Shown piece by piece: positions 13,112 through 20,736 of a DNA stretch of 20,736 nucleotides. Position 1 is the stretch's first letter, and each line of letters begins with the position of its first letter. A program made the position numbers and the translations under genes. This DNA comes from UBA7374 sp965660635 (GTDB lineage: Bacteria; Verrucomicrobiota; Verrucomicrobiia; Opitutales; Coraliomargaritaceae). The stretch spans positions 1 through 20,736 of the forward strand of contig CBFIAS010000033.1 in the NCBI GenBank assembly GCA_965660635.1, given 5' to 3'. The notes beneath the pieces are model-generated. The model was given only the letters and a program-made list of their open reading frames with translations, made no database searches and was not told the DNA's origin.

Positions 13112-14863
13112 GTGAACACTGCCGAGAAGAGTCTCTTTGATCCGCTGGCCCGGTCCAATGCGAACAGCGTATGGGGGGCTTTGGCGATGGAGGTGCTGGC
13201 ACGCCTGGGAGTGGAGACGGTCGTTATCTCTCCTGGGTCGCGGAGCACGCCGCTCTGCGTGGCGGCCTCACGGAACCCGCGGCTGGAGACGCTGACTTTC
13301 CTGGATGAGCGGAGTGCGGCTTTTTTTGCCTTGGGCTTGGCCAAGCGGCGGCAACGTCCGGTCGCGCTGGTCTGCACTTCGGGGACGGCGGCGGCGAATT
13401 ATTTCCCGGCGGTGGTGGAGGCTTCTATGAGCGGTGTGCCGCTACTGGTCTTGACGGCAGACCGTCCGCCGGAGGACCGGGCTTGCTCGAGCGGCCAGAC
13501 GATCGACCAGATAAAGTTGTTTGGGGACTACCCGAGGGCTTTTGTGGAGATGGCTTTGCCGGAGGCGGATGGAGCGATGCTGGCGTATTTGCGGCAGACT
13601 TTGGTGCACGCGGTGGAGCGTGCGGTTCAGGGGAATCCGGGGCCGGTGCATTTGAATTTCCCTTTTCGTGAGCCCTTGCATCCGCAGGACGGTGCGGAGG
13701 CGGTGGTCTCCGCTAGCCAGATGGAGGAGGCCGCGACGGTGATCAGCCGGGTCTGCGAGGCAGTGCGGACGGTTTCGGCGATGGATGCGGTGGCTTTGGA
13801 GCGGATGGCGAGCCATCGACGCGGTTTGATTGTGGTGGGGGATGTGTCTGCTTCGGCGGGCGGTGCGGCTTTTGCGGAGTCGGTTGGGGCGATTTCAGCG
13901 AAGCTGGGCTGGCCGGTGCTGGCGGATGTCTTGAATCCGTTGCGCAGTCACGCTGGCCAGGTACCGGGGCTGGTGGTGCATTACGATACGATTTTGCGGG
14001 ATTCGGATACGGCGGCCGGGCTGTGTCCGGATGCGGTTTTGCAGTTGGGGGCTTTACCGACGAGCAAGTGCCTGCGCCGGTGGTTGAAGGATGCGGGAGC
14101 GGCGACTTTCCTGCTTTCGGAGCGGCCGGTGAATACGGATCCGCTGCACCGGGTGGCGGTTCCGCTGTGCGGGTCAGCGGCTGCCTTGGCGGATGTACTG
14201 GAGCCGATGGAGACGGATTCTGAATGGAAGGATCTTTGGTTAAAGCGGGAGGCCGGGACGGCCGAGCGGCTGGATGGTGCTCTGGAGGCAGAGGCGGGGC
14301 TTTTCGAGGGCAAGGCGGCCTGGTTGCTTTCCCGCACGGTTCCGTTCGGCAGTTCAGTCTTTCTGGCGAGCAGCATGAGCGTGCGTTATGCGGAGTCGTT
14401 TTGGTGCGCGGGGGACCGTGCGGCAATGATTCTTGCCAACCGGGGGGCGAACGGGATCGATGGCACCTTGTCGAGTGCGCTGGGTGTGGCCCACCGGGGT
14501 GCGCCTGCTTTTCTTCTGACGGGGGATCTGGCGTTTCTGCACGACGCGAATGGTTTGTTGGCGGTGCCGCAGTTTTCCGGTAGCCTGACCGTGTTGTTGA
14601 TCAACAACCGGGGCGGAGGGATCTTTGAGCATTTGCCAGTGGCGGAGCAGGCGGTGGATTTTGAAGCGTTGTTTGCGACGCCGCAGACGGTGGATATTGC
14701 GGGACTCTGCGCGGCGCACGGAGTGGCTCATTGTATTGTTGAGAATTGGGAAACTCTGGCCAAGGAACTGGCCAGTGAGGCGGTTTCGGGCGTGCGCGTA
14801 CTGGAGCTTTGCACGGACCGGAAGGCGGACCGGGATGCTTTCCGTCGGTTGGTGGCGTTGTAG
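13112..14863 (+). CDS. menD: 2-succinyl-5-enolpyruvyl-6-hydroxy-3-cyclohexene-1-carboxylate synthase
   Basis: MenD is a thiamine-diphosphate enzyme that joins isochorismate and 2-oxoglutarate in menaquinone synthesis. The 583-residue product has the family hallmarks: VVISPGSRSTPL (37-48), LDERSAAFFALG with the conserved Glu66 (64-75), GTAAANYFPAVVEA (91-104), TADRPPE (115-121), RGANGIDG (444-451), GDLAFLHD (471-478) and NNRGGGIF (498-505). These last blocks form the ThDP/Mg site. The start is a GTG at 13112. A later start would cut into the conserved N-terminal region (NANSVWGALAMEVL). No Shine-Dalgarno motif is visible. No other men genes are within the window. The gene is convergent with lpdA across a repeat region. 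Confidence 0.96.
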   Translation: MNTAEKSLFDPLARSNANSVWGALAMEVLARLGVETVVISPGSRSTPLCVAASRNPRLETLTFLDERSAAFFALGLAKRRQRPVALVCTSGTAAANYFPAVVEASMSGVPLLVLTADRPPEDRACSSGQTIDQIKLFGDYPRAFVEMALPEADGAMLAYLRQTLVHAVERAVQGNPGPVHLNFPFREPLHPQDGAEAVVSASQMEEAATVISRVCEAVRTVSAMDAVALERMASHRRGLIVVGDVSASAGGAAFAESVGAISAKLGWPVLADVLNPLRSHAGQVPGLVVHYDTILRDSDTAAGLCPDAVLQLGALPTSKCLRRWLKDAGAATFLLSERPVNTDPLHRVAVPLCGSAAALADVLEPMETDSEWKDLWLKREAGTAERLDGALEAEAGLFEGKAAWLLSRTVPFGSSVFLASSMSVRYAESFWCAGDRAAMILANRGANGIDGTLSSALGVAHRGAPAFLLTGDLAFLHDANGLLAVPQFSGSLTVLLINNRGGGIFEHLPVAEQAVDFEALFATPQTVDIAGLCAAHGVAHCIVENWETLAKELASEAVSGVRVLELCTDRKADRDAFRRLVAL

Positions 14864-15194
14864 GGTTAACTGATGGGTTAACCGCAGAGTGCGCAGAGGG
14901 TAGGAAAGGAGGTGGTTTTCCCACGAAGGTTCGCGAAGGGTTGAGGAACGTCGAACGTCGAACGTCGAACAGGGAACGTCGAACGTCGAACTGGAAACTG
15001 GGGCACTGATAGCCTTGCAGGAATGGGTTTAAACCACGGATGAAAGCGGATGGACCCGGATGCAGGAAGGTGATTGGAATAAGGAAAGCTGGAAAATAGG
15101 AATGGAATGATTTTCCCTGGAAGGTTCTCGAGGGGGAGGGTACGTTGAATAACGTTCCTGGAAGGGGAGTTCGATGACTCTTGTTTGAGCCGGG
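14864..15194. repeat. Repeat mosaic between convergent menD and lpdA
   Basis: This contains no gene. In order it holds GGTTAAC words flanking 'tgatg' (14866-14882), 'ccgcagagtgcgcagagg', 'cccacgaaggttcgcgaagg', a GAACGTC cluster at 14946-14991 (three units, AGG, two more), 'gaactggaaactggggcac', 'cttgcaggaatgggttt', 'accacggatgaaagcggatg' and 'ggtgattggaataaggaaag'. The last phrase also follows the repeat block near 11820, so the module order is kept at two sites about 3 kb apart. No hairpin terminator for either gene was seen. Confidence 0.88.
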
Positions 15195-16604
15195 CTAGAC
15201 GCTGTGGATGGCGTTTCCACCAACGGCGAGGGCGGCTTCTTTCATCGCTTCGCTGAGGGTGGGGTGCGCGTGGATGGTGCGGCCGAGGTCTTCGGCGCTG
15301 CCGCCGTATTCCATATGGCTGACGGCGGAGGCGATGAGTTCGGAGCCGCTTTTGGCGATGATCTGAATGCCGAGCAGGCGGTCGGTTTTGGCGTCGGCAA
15401 TGACTTTGACAAAGCCGTCGGTGGCATCGGTGGCGATGGCGCGTCCGTTGGCGGCGAAGTTGAATTTTCCGGATTTGGTTTCGATGTTTTGTTCTTTGGC
15501 GGCGGCTTCGGTGAGGCCGACGCTGGCGATTTCCGGTTCGGTGTAGATGACGTTGGGAATGACGTCGTAGTTTACGTGTCCGGCTTGTCCGGCAATGCAC
15601 TCGATGCAGGCGACGCCTTCTTCTTCAGCTTTGTGGGCGAGCATGGGGCCGGCGATGACATCGCCGATGGCGTAGATGCCGGGGACGTTGGTCTGGAAGT
15701 GCTGGTTGACCGGGATGCGTCCTTTTTCGTCGGTTTCGAGTCCGGCTTTTTCGAGTCCGAGTCCATTGGTGAAGGGCTTGCGCCCGACGGCGACGAGCAC
15801 CTTATCGGCTTCGATTTCGATGGCTTCTCCCTTTTTGTTTTCAGCTTGGAGATAAACTGTACCGGCGTCTTTTTTAAGGCCGGTTACTTTTGTACCAAGG
15901 TGGAAGTTGAGGCCCTGTTTTTTGAAAAGGCGCTCGGCCATTTTGGAGACGTCTTTATCAAAGGTTGGAGCGATTACCGGAAGGAATTCAACGACGTCGA
16001 CCTGTGTACCTAGACGGGCCCAGACGGAGCCGAGTTCGAGGCCGATGGCGCCGGCGCCGACGACGACGAGCCTTTCGGGGATCTTGTCGAAGGCGATGGC
16101 CTGGGTGCTGCTGACGACGGTTTCGCCGTCGAAGGGGAGGAAGGGGAGTTCGACGGGTACGGAGCCGGTGGCGATGACGATATGTTTGGCTTCGAGGAGG
16201 GATTCGCCGGTGTCTCCGGAGACGCGGACTTTGCCTTGTCCTTCGAGCATGCCGAGACCCTGCAGGACGGATACCTTGTTGGCTTTCATGAGCTGGGCAA
16301 CGCCGCCGCAGAGCTGGCTGACGGTGCGTTCTTTGCGGGCCATGAGCTTGCCGATATCGACGGAGAGGTTGGTCAGGTCGATACCGTGGTCGGCGGCACC
16401 GTGTCCGGCGAAGTGGAACATCTCGGTGGAGTGGAGGAGTGCCTTGCTGGGGATGCAGCCGACGTTGAGGCAAGTGCCGCCGAGGGTCTTGTCTTTTTCG
16501 ACGAGGGCGGTTTTAAAGCCGAGCTGGGCGGCGCGGATAGCGGCAACGTAGCCACCGGGGCCGGAGCCGAGGACAACGAGATCGAAGGAGAGCGTTTCAG
16601 ACAT
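15195..16604 (-). CDS. lpdA: Dihydrolipoyl dehydrogenase (E3)
   Basis: E3 is the FAD enzyme that reoxidises dihydrolipoyl groups of 2-oxoacid dehydrogenase complexes with NAD+. The 469-residue product has the FAD-binding GSGPGG (13-18) and the redox disulfide GGTCLNVGCIPSK (Cys45 and Cys50). It also has a second Rossmann motif VVGAGAIGLELGSVW, AIGDVIAGPMLAHKAEEEG and the interface active-site block HAHPTLSE (His447, Glu452). It is the third gene of the operon, 23 bases after sucB. The close linkage to sucA-sucB suggests it serves this complex, and it may also serve pyruvate dehydrogenase if no other lpd exists. No Shine-Dalgarno motif precedes the ATG. Confidence 0.97.
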   Translation of the reverse strand: MSETLSFDLVVLGSGPGGYVAAIRAAQLGFKTALVEKDKTLGGTCLNVGCIPSKALLHSTEMFHFAGHGAADHGIDLTNLSVDIGKLMARKERTVSQLCGGVAQLMKANKVSVLQGLGMLEGQGKVRVSGDTGESLLEAKHIVIATGSVPVELPFLPFDGETVVSSTQAIAFDKIPERLVVVGAGAIGLELGSVWARLGTQVDVVEFLPVIAPTFDKDVSKMAERLFKKQGLNFHLGTKVTGLKKDAGTVYLQAENKKGEAIEIEADKVLVAVGRKPFTNGLGLEKAGLETDEKGRIPVNQHFQTNVPGIYAIGDVIAGPMLAHKAEEEGVACIECIAGQAGHVNYDVIPNVIYTEPEIASVGLTEAAAKEQNIETKSGKFNFAANGRAIATDATDGFVKVIADAKTDRLLGIQIIAKSGSELIASAVSHMEYGGSAEDLGRTIHAHPTLSEAMKEAALAVGGNAIHSV

Positions 16605-16627
16605 GTGAGGGTCGTTTGGCGGGTTGT

Positions 16628-17887
16628 TTAGATGCCGAAGAGCAGGCGTGCGGGATCCTCGATGGCTTCCTTGACCTTGACGAGGAAGGTGACGGCTTCT
16701 TTGCCGTCGATCAGGCGGTGGTCGTAACTGAGGGCGAGGTACATCATGGGACGGGCAACGATTTCTCCGTCGCGGACGACGGGGCGTTGCTGGATGTTGT
16801 GGAGCCCAAGGATGGCGGGCTGCGGGTAGTTGATGATCGGCGTGCTGAGCATGGAGCCGTAGATGCCGCCATTGGAGATGGTGAAGACGCCGCCTTCGAG
16901 GTCTTTGAACTGGATCTTTCCTTCGCGGGCGGCTTTGGCGTATCCGAGGATGTCTTGTTCGATTTGGGCAAAGTCTTTTTGGTCGCAGTCGCGAACGACG
17001 GGAACCATTAGGCCCTTGTCGGTGCCGACGGCTACGCCAACGTCGAAGTAGTGTTGTTCGACGATTTCGTTGCCTTCAATGCGGGCGTTGACTTGCGGGA
17101 CGGCCTGGAGCGCGTGGGTGACGGCTTTGGTGAAGAAGGACATGAAGCCGAGCTTGATGCCGTGGCGTTCGACGAAGGCTTCCTGGTGGGTTTTGCGGAG
17201 CTGCATGACGGCGCTCATATCCACTTCGTTGAAAGTCGTGAGCATGGCGGACTGCTGGGTGGCGTTGACCAGGTGGTCAGCGATCTTGCGACGCAGGGGG
17301 GTCATCTTGCGGCGGGTTTCGCGTCCGGTGGGTGCGGCTGCCGGTTTCGCTTGTGGTGCGGGCGCCGGTGGCTGTGGTGCGGCGGGCGCATTTTCTGCGG
17401 CCTGGAGGATATCGCCCTTGGTGACGCGTCCGGCTTTGCCGGTGCCGGGGATGGTGTTGACGTCGACACCGGTTTCGGCGGCGGCTTTGCGGGCGGCTGG
17501 GGAGAGGGTTTCCTGCGGGTTTACCTTGGGAGCGGGGGGTACGGCTGGAGCGGGTGCGGCGTCGGGAGCAGGTGGTGCGGTTTCGGCGGGCGCATCGGTG
17601 CTGGCAGCGGGCTCAGCGGGTACGGCTGGTTGTGCGGGTGCGGCACCTTCGGCGGCGGGTTCGATGCGGGCGACGACCTGGCCGATCTCGACTTCCTCAT
17701 CGGCTTCGACGAGAATGTTGAGGATACCGGCGACTTCGGCGGTGGCTTCGGAGGTGATTTTATCGGTTTCGAGTTCGAAGATGGACTGGCCTTCTTCAAC
17801 GTGTTCGCCGTCTTTGACGTGCCAGGCGGCGAGGATGCCGCTGGTAATGGATTCGCCCATTGCGGGGATGATGACTTCGGTGGCCAT
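16628..17887 (-). CDS. sucB: 2-oxoglutarate dehydrogenase E2, dihydrolipoyl succinyltransferase
   Basis: E2 forms the core of the complex and passes the succinyl group from E1 to CoA. The 419-residue product begins with a single lipoyl domain (1-77) with the lipoylation site ETDKITSEA at Lys43. A long Ala/Pro linker (78-122) follows, then a peripheral subunit-binding domain (LSPAARKAAAETGVDVNTIPGTGKAGRVTKGDI, about 128-160) and a second Ala/Pro linker. The catalytic domain (about 190-419) ends with SYDHRLIDG, giving His390 and Asp394 as the active-site pair. The MATEVIIPAMGESI opening and single lipoyl domain favour a succinyl rather than acetyl E2, as does the sucA neighbour. It starts 44 bases after the sucA stop. 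Confidence 0.96.
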   Translation of the reverse strand: MATEVIIPAMGESITSGILAAWHVKDGEHVEEGQSIFELETDKITSEATAEVAGILNILVEADEEVEIGQVVARIEPAAEGAAPAQPAVPAEPAASTDAPAETAPPAPDAAPAPAVPPAPKVNPQETLSPAARKAAAETGVDVNTIPGTGKAGRVTKGDILQAAENAPAAPQPPAPAPQAKPAAAPTGRETRRKMTPLRRKIADHLVNATQQSAMLTTFNEVDMSAVMQLRKTHQEAFVERHGIKLGFMSFFTKAVTHALQAVPQVNARIEGNEIVEQHYFDVGVAVGTDKGLMVPVVRDCDQKDFAQIEQDILGYAKAAREGKIQFKDLEGGVFTISNGGIYGSMLSTPIINYPQPAILGLHNIQQRPVVRDGEIVARPMMYLALSYDHRLIDGKEAVTFLVKVKEAIEDPARLLFGI

Positions 17888-17931
17888 GAGAGTTTTCGTT
17901 CGGTTGTGGTGAAAGGGTTGTACGGGTGGGT

Positions 17932-20673
17932 TTAGGTGTGCTCCTGGCCAAAGGCGTGTGCGACGAGTTTGGCTTGGCGGATCTTGTGTTTAGCAAGGGA
18001 CCCGACGGCGGGGCTGGCGGAGGCGCGGCGGCCGGCGTAGCGGGGGACACGGCCAAGGGTTTCGAGGAGCCGGGGCATGAGGAAGGTCCAGGCGCCCATG
18101 TTTTGGGGTTCTTCCTGGCACCAGACGATTTCGGCATCATCGGGAAATTTGCCGACGATTTTTTGGAGCAGTTCGGTGTTCAGGGGATAGAGTTGCTCGA
18201 TGCGAATGAGCGCGGTGTCCTTGATCTTGTGGGTTTCCCGGTAGGCTTTGAGATCGTAGTAGACCTTGCCGGAGCAGAGGATGAGTCGCGTGGTATTTTT
18301 CTTGGTGACGGATTTATCGTCGATGATCGACCAGAACTCGCCGTCGGTGAACTCGGCCACTTTGGAGACGCACTCCTTGTGGCGGAGCAGGCTCTTGGGT
18401 GACATGATGATGAGGGGTTTCTTGAACTCCCGTTTCATCTGTCGACGGAGGACGTGAAAGAGTTGTGCTGGGCTGGTGAGATTACAGACTTGGATGTTGT
18501 TTTCGGCGCAGGCTTGGAGGAAGCGTTCGAGTCGGGCGGAGGAGTGCTCGGGGCCCTGGCCTTCGTAGCCGTGGGGGAGGAGCATGACGATTCCGCTGAG
18601 GCGGCCCCACTTGGATTCGGAGCTGGTGATGAACTGGTCGATGATGACCTGCGCGCCGTTGACGAAGTCGCCGAACTGGGCTTCCCAGATGCAGAGCATT
18701 TGGGGGAAGTCGAGGGAGTAGCCGTAGTCGAAGCCGAGGACGGCGGCTTCGGAGAGGAGGGAGTTGTGGACGCAGAACATGGCCTGGCCGGGGGCGAGGT
18801 CGAGCAGGTTGGAGTAGCGTTCGCGGGTTTCGGTGTCGTAGACCACGGCGTGGCGGTGGCTGAAGGTGCCGCGCTTGGAGTCTTGCCCGCTGATGCGGAC
18901 GGGGGTGCCGTCGAGGAGGAGGGAGCCGAAGGCGAGTGCTTCGCCCATGCCCCAGTCGATGCCGCTGTCTTCTTCGAAGGCTTTGAGTTTGGCCTTCATT
19001 TGCCGGAGGATCTTCTTGTTGACGTTGAAGCCCTCGGGGAACTCGGTGTGCTTCTTGACGATGTGGTGCAGGGTGTCGCGGTCGACTTTGGTCTGGTAGC
19101 CCTTGAAGTTATAGGGGGGCTGCTGGACGGCGTTGGACTCGGAGAAGGGATCGCCGGGAATGTGCTCTTCGGCTTTGACGGTCTCGAAGGCGGCTTCGAG
19201 GCGCTGCCGGCAGGGGTCTTCGAGGGCCTGGACTTCCTCGGCGGTAAACTCGCCGCTTTCAATCAGCTTGGCGGCGAAGTTGCGTCCGACGGGTTTCATC
19301 TCGGCGATGGTCTTGTAGAGGACGGGCTGGGTGAAGGCGGGCTCGTCGGACTCGTTGTGGCCGTGCTTTCGCCAGCAATACATGTCGATGACGACATCGC
19401 AGCCGAAGGTCTGGCGGTAGTCGAAGGCGACTTCCATGGCAGCGACGACCGCGAGCGGGTCGTTGCCGTTAACGTGAAAAATGGGGGCATCGACGATTTT
19501 AGCTACGTCCGTGCAATAGCGGCTGGAGCGGGCGTCGGTCGGGGTGGTGGTGAAACCGATCTGGTTGTTGACGACGATATGGATGGTGCCGCCGGTGCGG
19601 TAGCCCTGCAACTGGGAGAAGTTGAAGACTTCGGAGACGATGCCTTGTCCGGCGATGGCGGCGTCTCCGTGGATCAGGACGGGGAGCACTCGCTTGCGCT
19701 CGGTGTCGCCGATAATGCGCTGCCGGGCGCGGGCCTTGCCCTCGACTACAGGATCAACGGCTTCAAGGTGGCTTGGGTTGGCGGCCAGGCGGATGTCGAC
19801 CTCGTGGCCGTCCTGGGTCTTGCGCCGGGTTTCGAAGCCGAGGTGGTATTTTACGTCCCCGTCTCCGTAGATCGTGTCGGGGGTGTAGTCTTCGGAAAAC
19901 TCGCGGAGGATATACTCGTAGGATTTGCCGAGGAAGTTTGCCAGTACATTGAGGCGGCCGCGGTGGGCCATGCCCATGACGATCTCGTCCACCTGGTTCT
20001 TGCCGCAGCGCTCGAAGATGGAGTCGAGGCATGCGATCAGTGTCTCACCGCCTTCGAGGGAGAAGCGTTTCTGGCCGATGTAGCGGGTTTGGAGGAAGTT
20101 CTCAAAGTCTTCCGCTTCAAGGATGGTGCGGAGGATGCGGGCTTTTTCCTCCTTGTTGAAGTGGGGCACGAAGCACTCCGGCTCGATGCGGGTCTGGATC
20201 CAGCGCCGCTTGGGTGTCTCTTGAATATGGATGTATTCGCAGCCGATGGTGTGGCAGTAGGTTTTCTCGAGCCGCTCGATCAATTCACGCAGGGGCATTT
20301 CCACGCCGCCGAGGTAGTTGCCGGTGTGGACGACACGGTCGAGGTCGTCTTCGCGGAAGCCCAGGCGCTCGAGGGTGAGTCGCGGGTTGACAGGGGCTTC
20401 TTTGCTCAGGGGGTTGAACTTTGCGATGGTGTGGCCGATGGAGCGGTAGGCGTAGATCAAGCCGATGGTGCTGGCTTGTTTGGATGCGTCGGATCCCGAT
20501 GGAGACGTCCCGGGTGTGGCGGCTCCGTTGTCGCCCTCGCTTGAGGCCAGTTCGAATCCTTCAAAGAAAGCGCGCCACTCGGGTTCGAGCGACTGGGGTT
20601 GCTGCAGCCACATGCTGTAATTCTGGTCGATCAAATCCGCGTTCCAGCGGCCGGCGAGGCTAGTTTGCTTCAT
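17932..20673 (-). CDS. sucA: 2-oxoglutarate dehydrogenase E1 component
   Basis: E1 is the thiamine-diphosphate enzyme that decarboxylates 2-oxoglutarate and succinylates the lipoyl arm of E2. The 913-residue product is near the family's normal length. It carries the usual N-terminal E2-binding segment (about 1-45: NADLIDQNYSMWLQQP, EPEWRAFFEGF), then GMAHRGRLNVLANFLGKSYE, GDVKYHLGF, HLEAVDPVVEGKARARQ, IHGDAAIAGQGIVSE, VNNQIGFTT, RSSRYCTDVAKI and the C-terminal HGYEGQGPEHSSARLERFLQ. It is the first gene of sucA-sucB-lpdA. The 63 bases upstream in the window hold a minus-strand TTGTAT and an A-rich TAAAAATAT, but this leaves almost no leader, so the promoter may lie outside. No Shine-Dalgarno motif is seen. 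Confidence 0.97.
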   Translation of the reverse strand: MKQTSLAGRWNADLIDQNYSMWLQQPQSLEPEWRAFFEGFELASSEGDNGAATPGTSPSGSDASKQASTIGLIYAYRSIGHTIAKFNPLSKEAPVNPRLTLERLGFREDDLDRVVHTGNYLGGVEMPLRELIERLEKTYCHTIGCEYIHIQETPKRRWIQTRIEPECFVPHFNKEEKARILRTILEAEDFENFLQTRYIGQKRFSLEGGETLIACLDSIFERCGKNQVDEIVMGMAHRGRLNVLANFLGKSYEYILREFSEDYTPDTIYGDGDVKYHLGFETRRKTQDGHEVDIRLAANPSHLEAVDPVVEGKARARQRIIGDTERKRVLPVLIHGDAAIAGQGIVSEVFNFSQLQGYRTGGTIHIVVNNQIGFTTTPTDARSSRYCTDVAKIVDAPIFHVNGNDPLAVVAAMEVAFDYRQTFGCDVVIDMYCWRKHGHNESDEPAFTQPVLYKTIAEMKPVGRNFAAKLIESGEFTAEEVQALEDPCRQRLEAAFETVKAEEHIPGDPFSESNAVQQPPYNFKGYQTKVDRDTLHHIVKKHTEFPEGFNVNKKILRQMKAKLKAFEEDSGIDWGMGEALAFGSLLLDGTPVRISGQDSKRGTFSHRHAVVYDTETRERYSNLLDLAPGQAMFCVHNSLLSEAAVLGFDYGYSLDFPQMLCIWEAQFGDFVNGAQVIIDQFITSSESKWGRLSGIVMLLPHGYEGQGPEHSSARLERFLQACAENNIQVCNLTSPAQLFHVLRRQMKREFKKPLIIMSPKSLLRHKECVSKVAEFTDGEFWSIIDDKSVTKKNTTRLILCSGKVYYDLKAYRETHKIKDTALIRIEQLYPLNTELLQKIVGKFPDDAEIVWCQEEPQNMGAWTFLMPRLLETLGRVPRYAGRRASASPAVGSLAKHKIRQAKLVAHAFGQEHT

Positions 20674-20736
20674 GTAGAGATATTTTTAAAAAGCCTGAAT
20701 ATGGCATACAAGTTTATCTAGAATCGCAGGTCTTCG

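Noticed and set aside
13442..14426. Minus-strand frames opposite menD
   Set aside because: They are shadows of menD, Pro/Arg/Ser-rich with no domain or start signal.
14866..14882. Paired GGTTAAC words after menD as a terminator or operator
   Set aside because: The spacing leaves no stable GC-rich stem or T run, and the words lie downstream of the gene.
17051..17935. Gly/Asp-rich 294-codon plus-strand frame
   Set aside because: It is antisense to sucB, and its Gly-rich character comes from the Ala/Pro linker codons read backwards.
18454..20544. A 696-codon plus-strand open frame across sucA
   Set aside because: It is the antisense shadow of sucA, with the same low-complexity composition and no motifs.

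Overview
The window looks like chromosome from a GC-rich member of the PVC group, most likely Verrucomicrobiota and perhaps Opitutae. Four things suggest this: two secreted proteins with PEP-CTERM sorting tails, a very large secreted LamG/FN3/gingipain-like protein, a MenD (menaquinone) gene, and intergenic regions full of low-complexity patchwork repeats built from phrases such as 'cgaacgtcgaac' and 'cacggatgaacacggatgg'. The phylum is inferred from gene content and style; no rRNA gene is present to confirm it.

Layout. 1-122 holds two copies of a 56-bp direct repeat. 127-640 has two small hypothetical membrane proteins facing each other. 641-1245 holds the tail of an intergenic region, a terminator and rpmB (L28, minus strand). 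1246-1701 is a repeat mosaic. 1702-3633 holds two tandem minus-strand paralogues encoding PEP-CTERM proteins. 3672-8249 is one giant minus-strand gene for a secreted multidomain protein with a gingipain (C25)-like domain. Short relics of its 3' end lie on the outer sides of both PEP-CTERM genes. 8250-8550 is an AT-rich upstream region plus a repeat copy. 8551-11010 is a dusB-yihY-type operon (minus). 11156-11368 is a tiny cysteine-rich secreted protein with its own promoter and terminator. 11433-12023 is the densest repeat mosaic. 12024-12995 is a solitary GspF/PilC-like gene (minus), divergent from menD (13112-14863, plus). 14864-15194 is another repeat mosaic between convergent genes. 15195-20673 is a complete 2-oxoglutarate dehydrogenase operon, sucA-sucB-lpdA (minus), and the window ends just upstream of it.

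How the genes fit together. The housekeeping content is central metabolism (the TCA E1/E2/E3 complex), menaquinone synthesis, tRNA modification and the ribosome. The accessory content is the cell-surface cluster at 1.7-8.4 kb. There a probably secreted pseudo-protease or adhesin sits beside two duplicated exosortase-type substrates, and the local sequence shows repeated duplication and deletion. No exosortase, transposase, CRISPR array, tRNA or rRNA gene is visible.

The signals most worth a second look are the modular repeat family, which usually sits at gene 3' ends, and the direct-repeat relics of the peptidase gene's end that bracket each PEP-CTERM gene.
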